Origin: Qipengyuania profundimaris | Lineage (GTDB): Bacteria > Pseudomonadota > Alphaproteobacteria > Sphingomonadales > Sphingomonadaceae | Direction: 5' to 3' | DNA: 64,000 nt | Assembly: GCF_030717945.1 (NCBI RefSeq) | Contig: NZ_JAVAIM010000001.1 | Coordinates: forward strand, 1,177,131-1,241,130 | Part shown: positions 34,825 to 45,337 of the stretch, piece after piece | Numbering within the stretch: position 1 is the stretch's first letter | Layout: each line of letters opens with the position of its first letter | Program-made: the position numbers and the translations under genes | The notes under the pieces: model-generated | What the model was told of the DNA's origin: nothing | What the model saw: only the letters and a program-made list of their open reading frames with translations | The model's database searches: none

Positions 34825-36333
34825 TTAGAGGCACGCCTCCAGATAGGCCTGGTCGAAGCCGAACTGGCGCGCCTTTTCCAGCGTGTAGGGGCGCAGGCCC
34901 GAGGAGCGGAACTCGCCGAGGATCTTCCCGTCCTCGCTTTCGTCGAGATATTCGAACTTGAACAGGTTCTGGGTCACGATCACGTCGCCTTCCATGCCGA
35001 TCACCTCGGTGATGTCGGTGGTGCGGCGTGAACCGTCGCGCAGGCGCTTCACCTGCACGATCAGGTCGACCGATTCAGCGATCTGGCGCGAGATGGCTTC
35101 CTTCGGGATTTTGATGTCGCCCATCAGGATCATGTTTTCCATACGGCCGAGGCATTCGCGCGGGCTATTAGCGTGAAGGGTACACATCGAGCCATCGTGG
35201 CCCGTGTTCATGGCGGCGAGAAGGTCGAAACATTCCGCGCCGCGGATTTCGCCCAGGATGATGCGGTCGGGGCGCATACGCAGGGCGTTTTTGACGAGGT
35301 CGCCGATGGTGATGGCGCCTTGGCCTTCCAAGTTCGGCGGACGTGTTTCCAGCGGCAGCCAGTGCGGCTGCTGCAGACGAAGTTCGGCGGCGTCCTCGAT
35401 CGTCAGCACGCGCTCGCCCGGGTCGATCATCTTCGACAGGGCATTGAGCATGGTCGTCTTACCGGAACCGGTACCACCCGAGATGACGATGTTCATCCGG
35501 CAGGCGCCCGCGATCTTGAGCGCGGTACACATCTTCTCGCTCATCGAACCGAAGTCCTTGAGCATGTCGAGCGTGATGGGCTTTTCCGAGAACTTACGAA
35601 TCGAGATCGCCGTGCCCTTGAGGCTTAGCGGCGGAACGATCACGTTCACACGGCTGCCGTCCTTCAGGCGGGCGTCGGCCAGCGGGGTCGTCTGGTCGAC
35701 GCGGCGACCGACCTGGTTCACGATGCGCTGGGCGATCTGGAAAAGGTGCTGTTCGTCGCGGAACTTGATCGGTGCGATCGTCAGCTTGCCCTTCTTCTCG
35801 ATATAGGTCTGGTCGGGACCATTGACCATGATGTCGGACACGTCGGGATCGTTCAGCAGCTCTTCGAGCGGACCGAAGCCGAGCAATTCGTCGACCAGGA
35901 CTTTTTCGAGCGCGAACTGTTCGCGGCGGTTCAGCGTGACCTTCAGTTCGGCCAACACTTCCATGATGATCGGGCGGAATTCTTCCGACAGCTCGTCTTT
36001 CGAAAGTGTTGCCGCCGCTTCGGGGTCGACGCGTTCGAGCAGGCGCGGAAGCACCTGTTCCTTGATCTTGTGGACGCTTGCTTCGAAACCACCGACTTCG
36101 GACTTGTTCGAATGCTGGGCATTCATGCGCTCCGACAGGCGCGCCATCGCATCGTCGTTCGGACCGCCTTCTGCCGGCAGCGGCGGAAACTGCTCGCCGC
36201 CGTTGCTGTCGCTCTTGCTCTCGCTCGGTGAAGGGGCAGGTGCGCCGCCCTGCATCGGGCGGGCACTGCCGAATTTCGGACGCGCACCGGAGGCCATGCC
36301 TGCCTGTCCGTTCTTTCGTCCGAATGCGCTCAT
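34825..36333 (-). CDS. cpaF: CpaF-type Flp pilus assembly ATPase
   Basis: 502 residues. The N-terminal 90 residues are low-complexity (SPSESKSDSNGGEQFPP). The core is the TadA/CpaF secretion ATPase: FGPLEELLNDPDVSDIMVNGP, Walker A SGGTGSGKT (285-293), the Walker B region RMRPDRIILGEIRGAECFDLL and the His box MNTGHDGSMCTLHAN. It drives assembly of tight-adherence pili at the inner membrane. No other tad/cpa gene follows it on this strand, so it is either the end of a distant cluster or a lone copy. GGGGGTTAGG precedes the start. Confidence 0.92.
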   Translation of the reverse strand: MSAFGRKNGQAGMASGARPKFGSARPMQGGAPAPSPSESKSDSNGGEQFPPLPAEGGPNDDAMARLSERMNAQHSNKSEVGGFEASVHKIKEQVLPRLLERVDPEAAATLSKDELSEEFRPIIMEVLAELKVTLNRREQFALEKVLVDELLGFGPLEELLNDPDVSDIMVNGPDQTYIEKKGKLTIAPIKFRDEQHLFQIAQRIVNQVGRRVDQTTPLADARLKDGSRVNVIVPPLSLKGTAISIRKFSEKPITLDMLKDFGSMSEKMCTALKIAGACRMNIVISGGTGSGKTTMLNALSKMIDPGERVLTIEDAAELRLQQPHWLPLETRPPNLEGQGAITIGDLVKNALRMRPDRIILGEIRGAECFDLLAAMNTGHDGSMCTLHANSPRECLGRMENMILMGDIKIPKEAISRQIAESVDLIVQVKRLRDGSRRTTDITEVIGMEGDVIVTQNLFKFEYLDESEDGKILGEFRSSGLRPYTLEKARQFGFDQAYLEACL

Positions 36334-36584
36334 TACCTAACCCCCGAAAAACCTGGCCGTTCGCGATACAGCCCCTCGATCGCAGGATCGCCTCGACTGT
36401 CTATCTCGTCGTGGTGAATAAGTTGGAAACCTTGATTTTTCCCTAATGGACTAGTGCGGCATGGGCGGTTTGGCCGGACAAACCGTACCGCGCGCAGACG
36501 ATCTCTGGACGAGGGAGAGTTAACGGCTGGTCACCGGACGGCACATTGTCTAGCGGCGATGCTGTTCAAGCGGCGGGGCCGATT

Positions 36585-37496
36585 ATGCAAGACGACGAGA
36601 GACGCGGGATCCTGCTGGCGACAGCCGGTTTCGCGACCCTGTCCGTCGGCGATGCGGTGATCAAGACGATGGCGGGCGAATGGTCGCCGCTGGCCGTGGC
36701 GACCCTGCGTTTTGCGATCGGGGCGGTGGCCCTTTCGGCACTTTTGATGCGCAGCGAAGGCCCAGGGGGTTTCAGGCCGAGCCACCCGTGGCTTCAGGCA
36801 GCGCGCGGGTTTTGCCTTGCGGCGGCATCGCTGTGCTTCTTCTCGGCGATCTACGTCATGCCGCTCGCTTCGGCGATGGCGCTGGCGTTCGTTTCGCCGG
36901 TGTTCGTCGCACTATTGAGCGGGCCTCTACTGAAAGAGAAAGTGCGCCCGGCCGTATGGGTCGCCTCCCTCGTCGCGCTGGCTGGTGTCGCGCTGGTACT
37001 GCGCCCGAATCTCGCCGCGCTTGGCTGGGTCGCGCTTTTGCCGCTCGCATCGGCCAGCTTCTTCGCGCTCATGGTGGTCGCCAATCGGGCGAGTGCTGGA
37101 CAGGGGAGCGCGCTGTCGATGCAGGCCTTCATCGCGACCGCCGCCATGCCGTGGCTGGTGCTGGCGATGCTCGGCGGCCACTGGTCCGGCGTGGACGAAC
37201 TGCGCGTCACCATGCCCGACTGGACGGTCATCGCGCGCTGCGCGGTCGTCGCAGTGACGGCCAGTACGGCCCACTGGCTGACCTATCTGGGAACGATGCG
37301 CGCGGGCGCGGCCACCATAGCGCCTACCACTTATATCCAGATGCTGGTCGCGACGTTCCTGGGCTGGTGGTGGTTCGGCGATATTCCCGATCTGGCGACG
37401 TTGGCTGGTGCGGGCATCATCATCGCGGCGGGGCTATTGCTCTGGCGCTCTACGCCTGCGGCGCGGCCAGCGGTAGCGAAGGGCAAAGACGATTGA
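36585..37496 (+). CDS. DMT-superfamily (EamA) transporter
   Basis: 303 residues with about ten membrane helices in two EamA halves (about 10-140 and 150-290). Landmarks are ATLRFAIGAVALSALL, SAIYVMPLASAMALAFVSPVFVALL and AATIAPTTYIQMLVATFLGWWWFGD. It is a metabolite exporter or importer of unknown substrate. The ATG at 36585 is preferred to a TTG at 36546 because the family starts shortly before the first helix. Confidence 0.88.
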   Translation: MQDDERRGILLATAGFATLSVGDAVIKTMAGEWSPLAVATLRFAIGAVALSALLMRSEGPGGFRPSHPWLQAARGFCLAAASLCFFSAIYVMPLASAMALAFVSPVFVALLSGPLLKEKVRPAVWVASLVALAGVALVLRPNLAALGWVALLPLASASFFALMVVANRASAGQGSALSMQAFIATAAMPWLVLAMLGGHWSGVDELRVTMPDWTVIARCAVVAVTASTAHWLTYLGTMRAGAATIAPTTYIQMLVATFLGWWWFGDIPDLATLAGAGIIIAAGLLLWRSTPAARPAVAKGKDD

Positions 37497-37551
37497 ATGC
37501 CGGGCGAGAACCGCTAAGTCACACGCCACGCCAAAGCGGGGATAGTAAGTA

Positions 37552-39375
<1,824 letters not shown>

Positions 39376-39529
39376 GTTTGTCGCTGTATTCCTTACGGAA
39401 AAGCGAACTGCGCTAACGTTAGGTAATTACACGAAAATCGGTTGAGCCTTTACCTGCAGCTAACGATTGCGCGTTAACCGTCTCCCGGTGAGCGACCAAG
39501 AGAAGTCACCCGCGAACGGGATCGCACCA

Positions 39530-41854
39530 ATGTCGATTGGGGAAGCTATCGGGCTATCGACGCCCGAGGGTGCCGAGTGGTCGCGTATCCATGGCTATCA
39601 ATACACTCAGCTGAGCAAGCGCATGATGGCGCGCGCCATTTCGCATGCGATCGGTTTCGCCTTGGTCGCCCTGATCCTGTGGGGCGAAGTCGAGCTTGCG
39701 CTGATCGGAGCCTGGGGCGTGGCCTTGATCTTCGCGGTTCTGCTTGCTGCCCACGAAGATCGGGCTGCGCGTTTTGCAGACACTGTCCATTATGGCATCT
39801 GGGAGATGCGGCGCCATGCCGTGGCGAGCGCTGCCAAGGGCGTCGTCTGGGGGATCGGCTTGATGCTCTTCGCGCAGACCGGCGGAGCGAACCACCTGGC
39901 AATCGTCTGGAGCATTCCTGCGGTTCTAATTCTCGCCAATGCGGCAAGCCGTTTCAGCGCCCCGCTTGGATCGATCGCCTTTACCATCGCGACAGGGATC
40001 GGCGGGCTGGTCGCCGCGCTGCTTGCTGGCGACTGGCTGCTTCTGACCGTTGTCACGTTCACGATGTTATTCGCGGCGTTCGGCACTATCGAGAATGCCC
40101 GCGTCGCAGTGACCGGGCGGTTGAACGAGACTGCCGCGATGGAAAAAAGCGAAGTCGTCTCCATGCTCTTGCGGGAATTCGAGGAAAATCAGGCAGACTG
40201 GCTCTGGCAGATCGATCCGCGCCGCCGCCTGAAATCGGTATCGCCACGCTTCGCCTTTGCGCTCGGATGCAGCGCCGAAGATGCCGAAGGCAAGCTGTTC
40301 TTCGACCTTATTTCCGGCCGCGATCTGAATCCCGCTACCGATTCCGATGGGCTGCGCGAGTTCGCTGAGAAGCTGAAGCGCAAGGAATCTTTTTCGGAGC
40401 TAGTCATCCGCGTGAATATTCGCGGTGCGGAACGCTGGTGGGAAATCTCCGGCACCCCCATGCTCGACGAAGCTGGCAAGTTCATTGGCTTCCGTGGTGT
40501 CGGCTCCGATGTGACCGAACAGCGCGAGTCCTCCGACCAGATCGCCTTTCTTGCTCGCTACGACACCCTCACACAATTGCCGAACCGCCTCTTGCTCAAT
40601 GAAACGCTGGGCGAAGCGCTGGAATATGCCGCGCACTGGCGCACGCGCTGCGCCTTCCTGATGATCGATTTGGATCGGTTCAAGTCGGTCAATGATTCCC
40701 TCGGCCATCTCGTCGGAGACCAGTTGCTGGCGCAGGTTGCCGGTCGCCTGAAAAGCCTGACGGGTGAAGGCGAGATCTGCGGTCGCCTGGGCGGGGACGA
40801 ATTCGCAGTCGTCATCCGCGACGCTTCCGATCGCAAGCGCATCGACCGTTTGGCACGCGCCGTTATCGAACAGCTGTCAGAGCCGTACCAGATCGAAAAC
40901 CAGATCCTCTATGTCGGCGCCAGCGTCGGCTCGGCCGTGGGTCCGCGCGATGGCAAGACGGTCGAGGAATTGCTGCGCAATGCCGACCTCGCGCTTTATC
41001 GGGCGAAGGATGCAGGCGGCAACGAACATTGCGATTACGAGCCTTCGCTCCACGCCAATGCGGAAGAGAAGCGCCAGCTGGAATTCTCGCTGCGCAAGGC
41101 GCTGGAACGCGGGGAAATGCTGCTCCACTACCAACCGGTAGTGGATGCCAAGACCGAGAAGGTCGTCAGCTTCGAGGCCCTGGTCCGCTGGAACAGCAGC
41201 GAGCATGGCTTCGTCAGCCCCGGCAAGTTCATCCCGCTGGCGGAAGACACGCGGCTAATCGTGCCGATCGGCACTTGGGTGATGCAGGAAGCCTGCAAGG
41301 AAGCGGCCGGCAACTGGCCGTCTCATGTGAAGGTCAACATCAACGTCTCGCCGGAGCAGCTGCTGGAGCCCGATTTCGCCGCGACCGTGGTGCAGGCGCT
41401 ATCGCACAGCGGCCTCGACCCGAAGCGGCTCGAGATCGAGGTGACCGAGAGCATCTTCCTGCGCGACGCGAGCGTGGCTCGCAAGGCGCTGGAGCAGTGC
41501 ATGGCGCTGGGATGCTCGGTGGCGCTGGACGATTTCGGAACCGGCTATTCCTCGCTCGGCTACCTGCGCAAGCTCAAGTTCTCGACCATCAAGGTCGATC
41601 GCAGCTTCGTTCAGGGGGCAGCGCAGCAGAGCCGGGAATCGCTCGCCATCATCCGCGCCGTGGTCGCCATGGCGGAGAGCCTCGGCATGACCACTACGGC
41701 CGAGGGCGTGGAGAATGAGGAAGAAGCCGAGATGATCCGCAGCCTGCGCTGCAACAAGATCCAGGGCTATCACTTCGGCCGCCCCATGCCCGCCACCGAC
41801 GTGCGGATGCTCTTCGTCCGAAGCAATGCGGAGGCCGTCCGCAAGCGGGCCTAG
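39530..41854 (+). CDS. Membrane GGDEF-EAL protein (cyclic di-GMP synthesis and breakdown)
   Basis: 774 residues from the ATG at 39530; a GTG at 39488 or a TTG at 39467 would add 14-21 residues, and no start has a strong ribosome site. Several N-terminal membrane helices (about 35-185) are followed by a PAS-like domain (ADWLWQIDPRRRLKSVSPRF ... GFRGVGSDVTEQ), a GGDEF domain with intact GGDEF (about 421-425, GRLGGDEFAVV) and an EAL domain with intact EAL (SFEALVRW), DDFGTGYSSLGYL and KIQGYHFGRPMP. No RxxD inhibition site stands before GGDEF. Both activities look possible. Signal and target unknown. Confidence 0.9.
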   Translation: MSIGEAIGLSTPEGAEWSRIHGYQYTQLSKRMMARAISHAIGFALVALILWGEVELALIGAWGVALIFAVLLAAHEDRAARFADTVHYGIWEMRRHAVASAAKGVVWGIGLMLFAQTGGANHLAIVWSIPAVLILANAASRFSAPLGSIAFTIATGIGGLVAALLAGDWLLLTVVTFTMLFAAFGTIENARVAVTGRLNETAAMEKSEVVSMLLREFEENQADWLWQIDPRRRLKSVSPRFAFALGCSAEDAEGKLFFDLISGRDLNPATDSDGLREFAEKLKRKESFSELVIRVNIRGAERWWEISGTPMLDEAGKFIGFRGVGSDVTEQRESSDQIAFLARYDTLTQLPNRLLLNETLGEALEYAAHWRTRCAFLMIDLDRFKSVNDSLGHLVGDQLLAQVAGRLKSLTGEGEICGRLGGDEFAVVIRDASDRKRIDRLARAVIEQLSEPYQIENQILYVGASVGSAVGPRDGKTVEELLRNADLALYRAKDAGGNEHCDYEPSLHANAEEKRQLEFSLRKALERGEMLLHYQPVVDAKTEKVVSFEALVRWNSSEHGFVSPGKFIPLAEDTRLIVPIGTWVMQEACKEAAGNWPSHVKVNINVSPEQLLEPDFAATVVQALSHSGLDPKRLEIEVTESIFLRDASVARKALEQCMALGCSVALDDFGTGYSSLGYLRKLKFSTIKVDRSFVQGAAQQSRESLAIIRAVVAMAESLGMTTTAEGVENEEEAEMIRSLRCNKIQGYHFGRPMPATDVRMLFVRSNAEAVRKRA

Positions 41855-41858
41855 AGCG

Positions 41859-42530
41859 TCAGGCGAAAGCCTTGATAGCCGTTTCGAACAGCTTGCGCCC
41901 GTCGGTTCCGCCATGTGCCGGTTCGATCGCGCGTTCGGGGTGCGGCATCATGCCGAGGACGTTGCCCGCCGCGTTGAGGACGCCGGCGATATCGCGGCGC
42001 GATCCGTTGCAATTCTCGGCATAGCGGAAGGCGACGCGGCCTTCGCCTTCGATGCGGTCGAGCGTTTCGTCGTCGGCGAAGTAGTTGCCATCGTGATGGG
42101 CCACCGGAATATGGATCATCTCGCCGGCTTCGTAGCCGCCGGTGAACAGCGATTGTGCGTTCTCCACCTTCAGGGGAACGGTGCGGCAAATGAAATGCTG
42201 GCTGGCATTGCGCATCAGCGCGCCGGGCAGCAGGCCGGCCTCGGTCAGCACCTGGAAGCCATTGCATACGCCGAGCACCGGGACGCCGCGATCCGCCGCG
42301 GCCTTGACCGATCGCATGATCGGGCTGTTCGCCGCCATCGCGCCCGACCGCAGGTAATCGCCGTAAGAGAAGCCGCCGGGCAGGGCGATGAAATCCAGCC
42401 CGTCGGGCAGGTCCGCATCTCCATGCCAAACCCGCAGCGGCGCGCTGCCTGACGCCTGCTCGATCGCCACCGCCATGTCGCGGTCGCAGTTCGAGCCGGG
42501 AAAGGTGATGACGGCGGCACGGAAAGACAT
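41859..42530 (-). CDS. purQ: Phosphoribosylformylglycinamidine synthase, glutaminase subunit
   Basis: 223 residues. A class I amidotransferase with nucleophile C89 ([14 protein letters not shown]) and the His-Glu part in MMPHPERA. The start [14 protein letters not shown] is typical of PurQ. It supplies ammonia to PurL for the fourth step of purine synthesis together with PurS. It overlaps purS by 1 base (stop TGA and start ATG in ATGA). purL is not in the window. Confidence 0.94.
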   Translation of the reverse strand: MSFRAAVITFPGSNCDRDMAVAIEQASGSAPLRVWHGDADLPDGLDFIALPGGFSYGDYLRSGAMAANSPIMRSVKAAADRGVPVLGVCNGFQVLTEAGLLPGALMRNASQHFICRTVPLKVENAQSLFTGGYEAGEMIHIPVAHHDGNYFADDETLDRIEGEGRVAFRYAENCNGSRRDIAGVLNAAGNVLGMMPHPERAIEPAHGGTDGRKLFETAIKAFA

Positions 42531-42763
42531 CAGCCGACCTTCTCGATGCGGTAATTCTCGATCACCGTATTGGCCAGCAGCTTGCGGCACATTTCGTCCA
42601 GTGCTTCGTCGCTGGTGCCGTCTGCCACGTCGAGTTCGACCGTCCGGCCGATGCGGACATCCTCCACGCCTTTAAAGCCGAGCCCTTCCAGCGCGTGGTG
42701 CACGGCGCGGCCCTGCGGGTCGAGCACGCCGGGCTTGAGACTGACGAGAACGCGGATTTTCAT
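42530..42763 (-). CDS. purS: Phosphoribosylformylglycinamidine synthase subunit PurS
   Basis: 77 residues from the ATG at 42763 ([20 protein letters not shown]), the normal size; the open frame upstream is arginine-rich and not PurS-like. The motifs [13 protein letters not shown] and [16 protein letters not shown] fit the family. It bridges PurQ and PurL. In many alphaproteobacteria purC precedes purS directly; here purC is 5.6 kb away. Confidence 0.93.
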   Translation of the reverse strand: MKIRVLVSLKPGVLDPQGRAVHHALEGLGFKGVEDVRIGRTVELDVADGTSDEALDEMCRKLLANTVIENYRIEKVG

Positions 42764-43033
42764 GAGCTGCCTTTCGCTAGCGCGAGTGTGCGCGCGCCTA
42801 TGCCGCGAAGCGCGCGGCACTTCAAGACGAGGGGCAGGCTTTTGCCGCATCGCGACGCTGTCCCGGCACCTGCGCTGTAGCCGCGATGCAACATAGGTTA
42901 CAGATTGGTGACGCATCTCGCAGTTGCAGCACGCGAATGGCCGGCGAATCGGCTATGAAGCGGCACGTCGCATTCGACCTTACCCTCCAAACGCCTCGCG
43001 AGGATCGCGCGGGGATCAAGCAGGACCTCTTCC

Positions 43034-45268
43034 ATGACCCATCGCATTCTCGCCCGCCGCCTGTTCGGTACAAGCCTTGTGGCGCTCGCCGCCGCCGCTT
43101 CGCAGCCCGCTTTCGCGCAGGACGAGGCGACCGGCGCCGAACAGCAGGGCGATGGCCAGCTCAACACGATCGTCGTGACCGCCAATCGCCGTGAGGAGAA
43201 CCTGCAGGACGTGCCGGTCTCCGCCGCCACGCTCGATGCCGACACGGTTAAGACCATCTTCGACGCCGGTGCCGAAGTTACCGCCCTCGCCGCACGCGTG
43301 CCCGGCCTGTTCGTCGAAAGCTCGAACGGGCGTGCCGCTCCGCGTTTCTACATTCGCGGCCTCGGTAATACCGACTTCGACCTTGCCGCGTCGCAGCCGG
43401 TCTCGGTCGTGATGGACGATGTCGTCCTCGAGAACGTGACGCTCAAGAGCTTCCCGATCTTCGATATCGAACGCATCGAGGTGCTGCGCGGCCCGCAAGG
43501 TACGCTGTTCGGCCGCAACACGCCGGCCGGTATCGTGAAGATCGACACCGTGCGCCCGGGCGACGCCTTCGAGGCGCAGGGCTCGGTCAGCTACGGCAGC
43601 TTCGATTCCATCTCGCTCGATGCAGGCATCACCGTGCCGCTGGCGGATATCGCCTCTGTCCGCGTATCGGGCCTGTGGCAGAGCCGCGGCGACTATATCG
43701 ACAACGGCTTCACCGGCGAAGAGGATACCTATGGCGCCTATGACGAACTCGCTGGTCGCATCCAGCTGCTGCTGACGCCGACCGACCGGTTGAGCATCCT
43801 GGGTTCGTACCAGCTGCGCGACCTCGAAGGCACCTCGACGCTGTTCCGTGCCAATATCCTTGGGCCGGGCGATAACGAGCTCAACGAGAATTACGACCGC
43901 AAGACCGTGTTCTACGACGCGGGCGCGGGCAACCAGGCGCAGTACGAAGCCGACATCGCGACCATCCGCGTCGACTACGATGCCGATTTCGCCACCGTCA
44001 CCAGCATCACGTCCTGGGCCAACAGCGAGGGTTCCAGCCGCGGCGATATCGACGGCGGCTTCGGCGCGGCCTTCCTGCCGGTGAGCGGTCCGGGCTTCAT
44101 CCCGTTCCCCTCCGACACGCAGGACTCGATCGAGCTCGACCAGTTCACCCACGAGGTGCGGCTGGCCTCCGACACCGGCGGCACGCTGGACTGGCAGGTC
44201 GGCATGTTCGTGTTCGAAAGCGATTTCAACGTGACCACCGTCGGCTTCGATTTCCCGCCTTCCGTGACGGTCCGCCACACCAATGACAGCTGGGCGGTGT
44301 TCGGCCAGCTCTCGGCGCAGGTGACCGACGTGCTCAAGCTCACCGGCGGCCTGCGCTGGACCGATGACGAGAAACAGTTCGGCGTGACCTCGCCGTCCTT
44401 CATCTCCGGTCCCGGCCTGCAGTTTCGGGAAGTCGAGGATTCGCGCCTTAGCTGGGACCTCGCCGCCTTCCTCGACGTGAGCGACGATGCCAGCGTTTTC
44501 GCACGCGTCGCCAACGGCTTCCGCGCACCGACCATCCAGGGCCGCGACGTGGCCTTCGGCGCGCCGCCCTCGATCGCTTTGTCGGAGAAGATCACCAGCT
44601 ACGAAGTCGGCTTCAAGTCCGAGCTGGCCGACCGCCGCGTGCGCCTGAACGGCGCGGTCTATTACTACACGATCGAGGATCCGCAGTTCTCTGCCGTCGG
44701 CGGCGCGGGCAACCTTGTGCAGCTGGTCAATGCGGAGAAGGGCCGCGGCCTCGGCTTCGAGCTCGACAGTGCCTTCCAGGTGACGCCCGATTTCCTGATT
44801 ACGGCCGGCCTCAGCTGGAACGACACCAAGATCCAGGACGAGAACCTCGCTGTGGGCATCTGCGCGCAGTGCACCGTCGTCGATCCGACCGTCGTCCTGT
44901 CCGGCACCACGCGCGCGCTGGTGGACGGCAACCCGTTCCCCAATGCGCCCGAATGGATCGCGGACGTAACGGCGCGTTACGGTTTCCCGATCGGCAATGG
45001 CGGCGAAATCTTCGCCTTCACCGACTGGGCCTATCAGGGCGCGACGAACTTCTTCCTCTACGAGAGCGAGGAGTTCAACGCGAACAACCAGATCGAAGGC
45101 GGCCTGCGCGTCGGCTATGCCCGCACCGACGGCAGCCTCGAAGTCGCGGCCTTCGTGCGCAACATTACCGATGCCGACAATGTGAAGGGCGGCATCGATT
45201 TCAACAACAATACCGGTTTCGTGAACGACCCGCGCGTCTTCGGCGTGTCGGCCCGCGTCCGCTACTGA
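43034..45268 (+). CDS. TonB-dependent outer-membrane receptor
   Basis: 744 residues. Signal peptide to about 28 (ASQPAFAQ), TonB box TIVVTANRREENLQDVPVS, plug with FYIRGLGNTDFD and DIERIEVLRGPQGTLFGRNTPAG, then a barrel ending in ARVRY. This is the style of the large family often annotated as iron-complex or sphingomonad nutrient receptors; the ligand is unknown. It converges with an M16 protease gene and shares a terminator with it. The 270 bases between purS and this gene hold no recognised feature. Confidence 0.92.
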   Translation: MTHRILARRLFGTSLVALAAAASQPAFAQDEATGAEQQGDGQLNTIVVTANRREENLQDVPVSAATLDADTVKTIFDAGAEVTALAARVPGLFVESSNGRAAPRFYIRGLGNTDFDLAASQPVSVVMDDVVLENVTLKSFPIFDIERIEVLRGPQGTLFGRNTPAGIVKIDTVRPGDAFEAQGSVSYGSFDSISLDAGITVPLADIASVRVSGLWQSRGDYIDNGFTGEEDTYGAYDELAGRIQLLLTPTDRLSILGSYQLRDLEGTSTLFRANILGPGDNELNENYDRKTVFYDAGAGNQAQYEADIATIRVDYDADFATVTSITSWANSEGSSRGDIDGGFGAAFLPVSGPGFIPFPSDTQDSIELDQFTHEVRLASDTGGTLDWQVGMFVFESDFNVTTVGFDFPPSVTVRHTNDSWAVFGQLSAQVTDVLKLTGGLRWTDDEKQFGVTSPSFISGPGLQFREVEDSRLSWDLAAFLDVSDDASVFARVANGFRAPTIQGRDVAFGAPPSIALSEKITSYEVGFKSELADRRVRLNGAVYYYTIEDPQFSAVGGAGNLVQLVNAEKGRGLGFELDSAFQVTPDFLITAGLSWNDTKIQDENLAVGICAQCTVVDPTVVLSGTTRALVDGNPFPNAPEWIADVTARYGFPIGNGGEIFAFTDWAYQGATNFFLYESEEFNANNQIEGGLRVGYARTDGSLEVAAFVRNITDADNVKGGIDFNNNTGFVNDPRVFGVSARVRY

Positions 45269-45286
45269 TCGCAATCGTCACGGGGG

Positions 45287-45324
45287 AAAAGGCCGGGAGG
45301 GTGAATGCCTTCCCGGCCTTTTTG
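45287..45324. terminator. Bidirectional terminator between the TonB receptor and M16 protease genes
   Basis: An 11-bp perfect stem (AAAGGCCGGGA at 45288-45298 with TCCCGGCCTTT at 45311-45321) has A residues on its left and T residues on its right, so it works for both convergent genes. Seen directly. Confidence 0.88.
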
Positions 45325-45337
45325 TTGTCCGCCGGAT

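Noticed and set aside
34825-36333. A Flp pilus (tad/cpa) gene cluster around cpaF
   Set aside because: Neighbouring genes on both sides are unrelated; only the ATPase gene is present in this window.
43016-45274. A 752-codon open frame antisense to the second TonB receptor gene
   Set aside because: Same reason: a GC-driven mirror frame opposite a clear gene.
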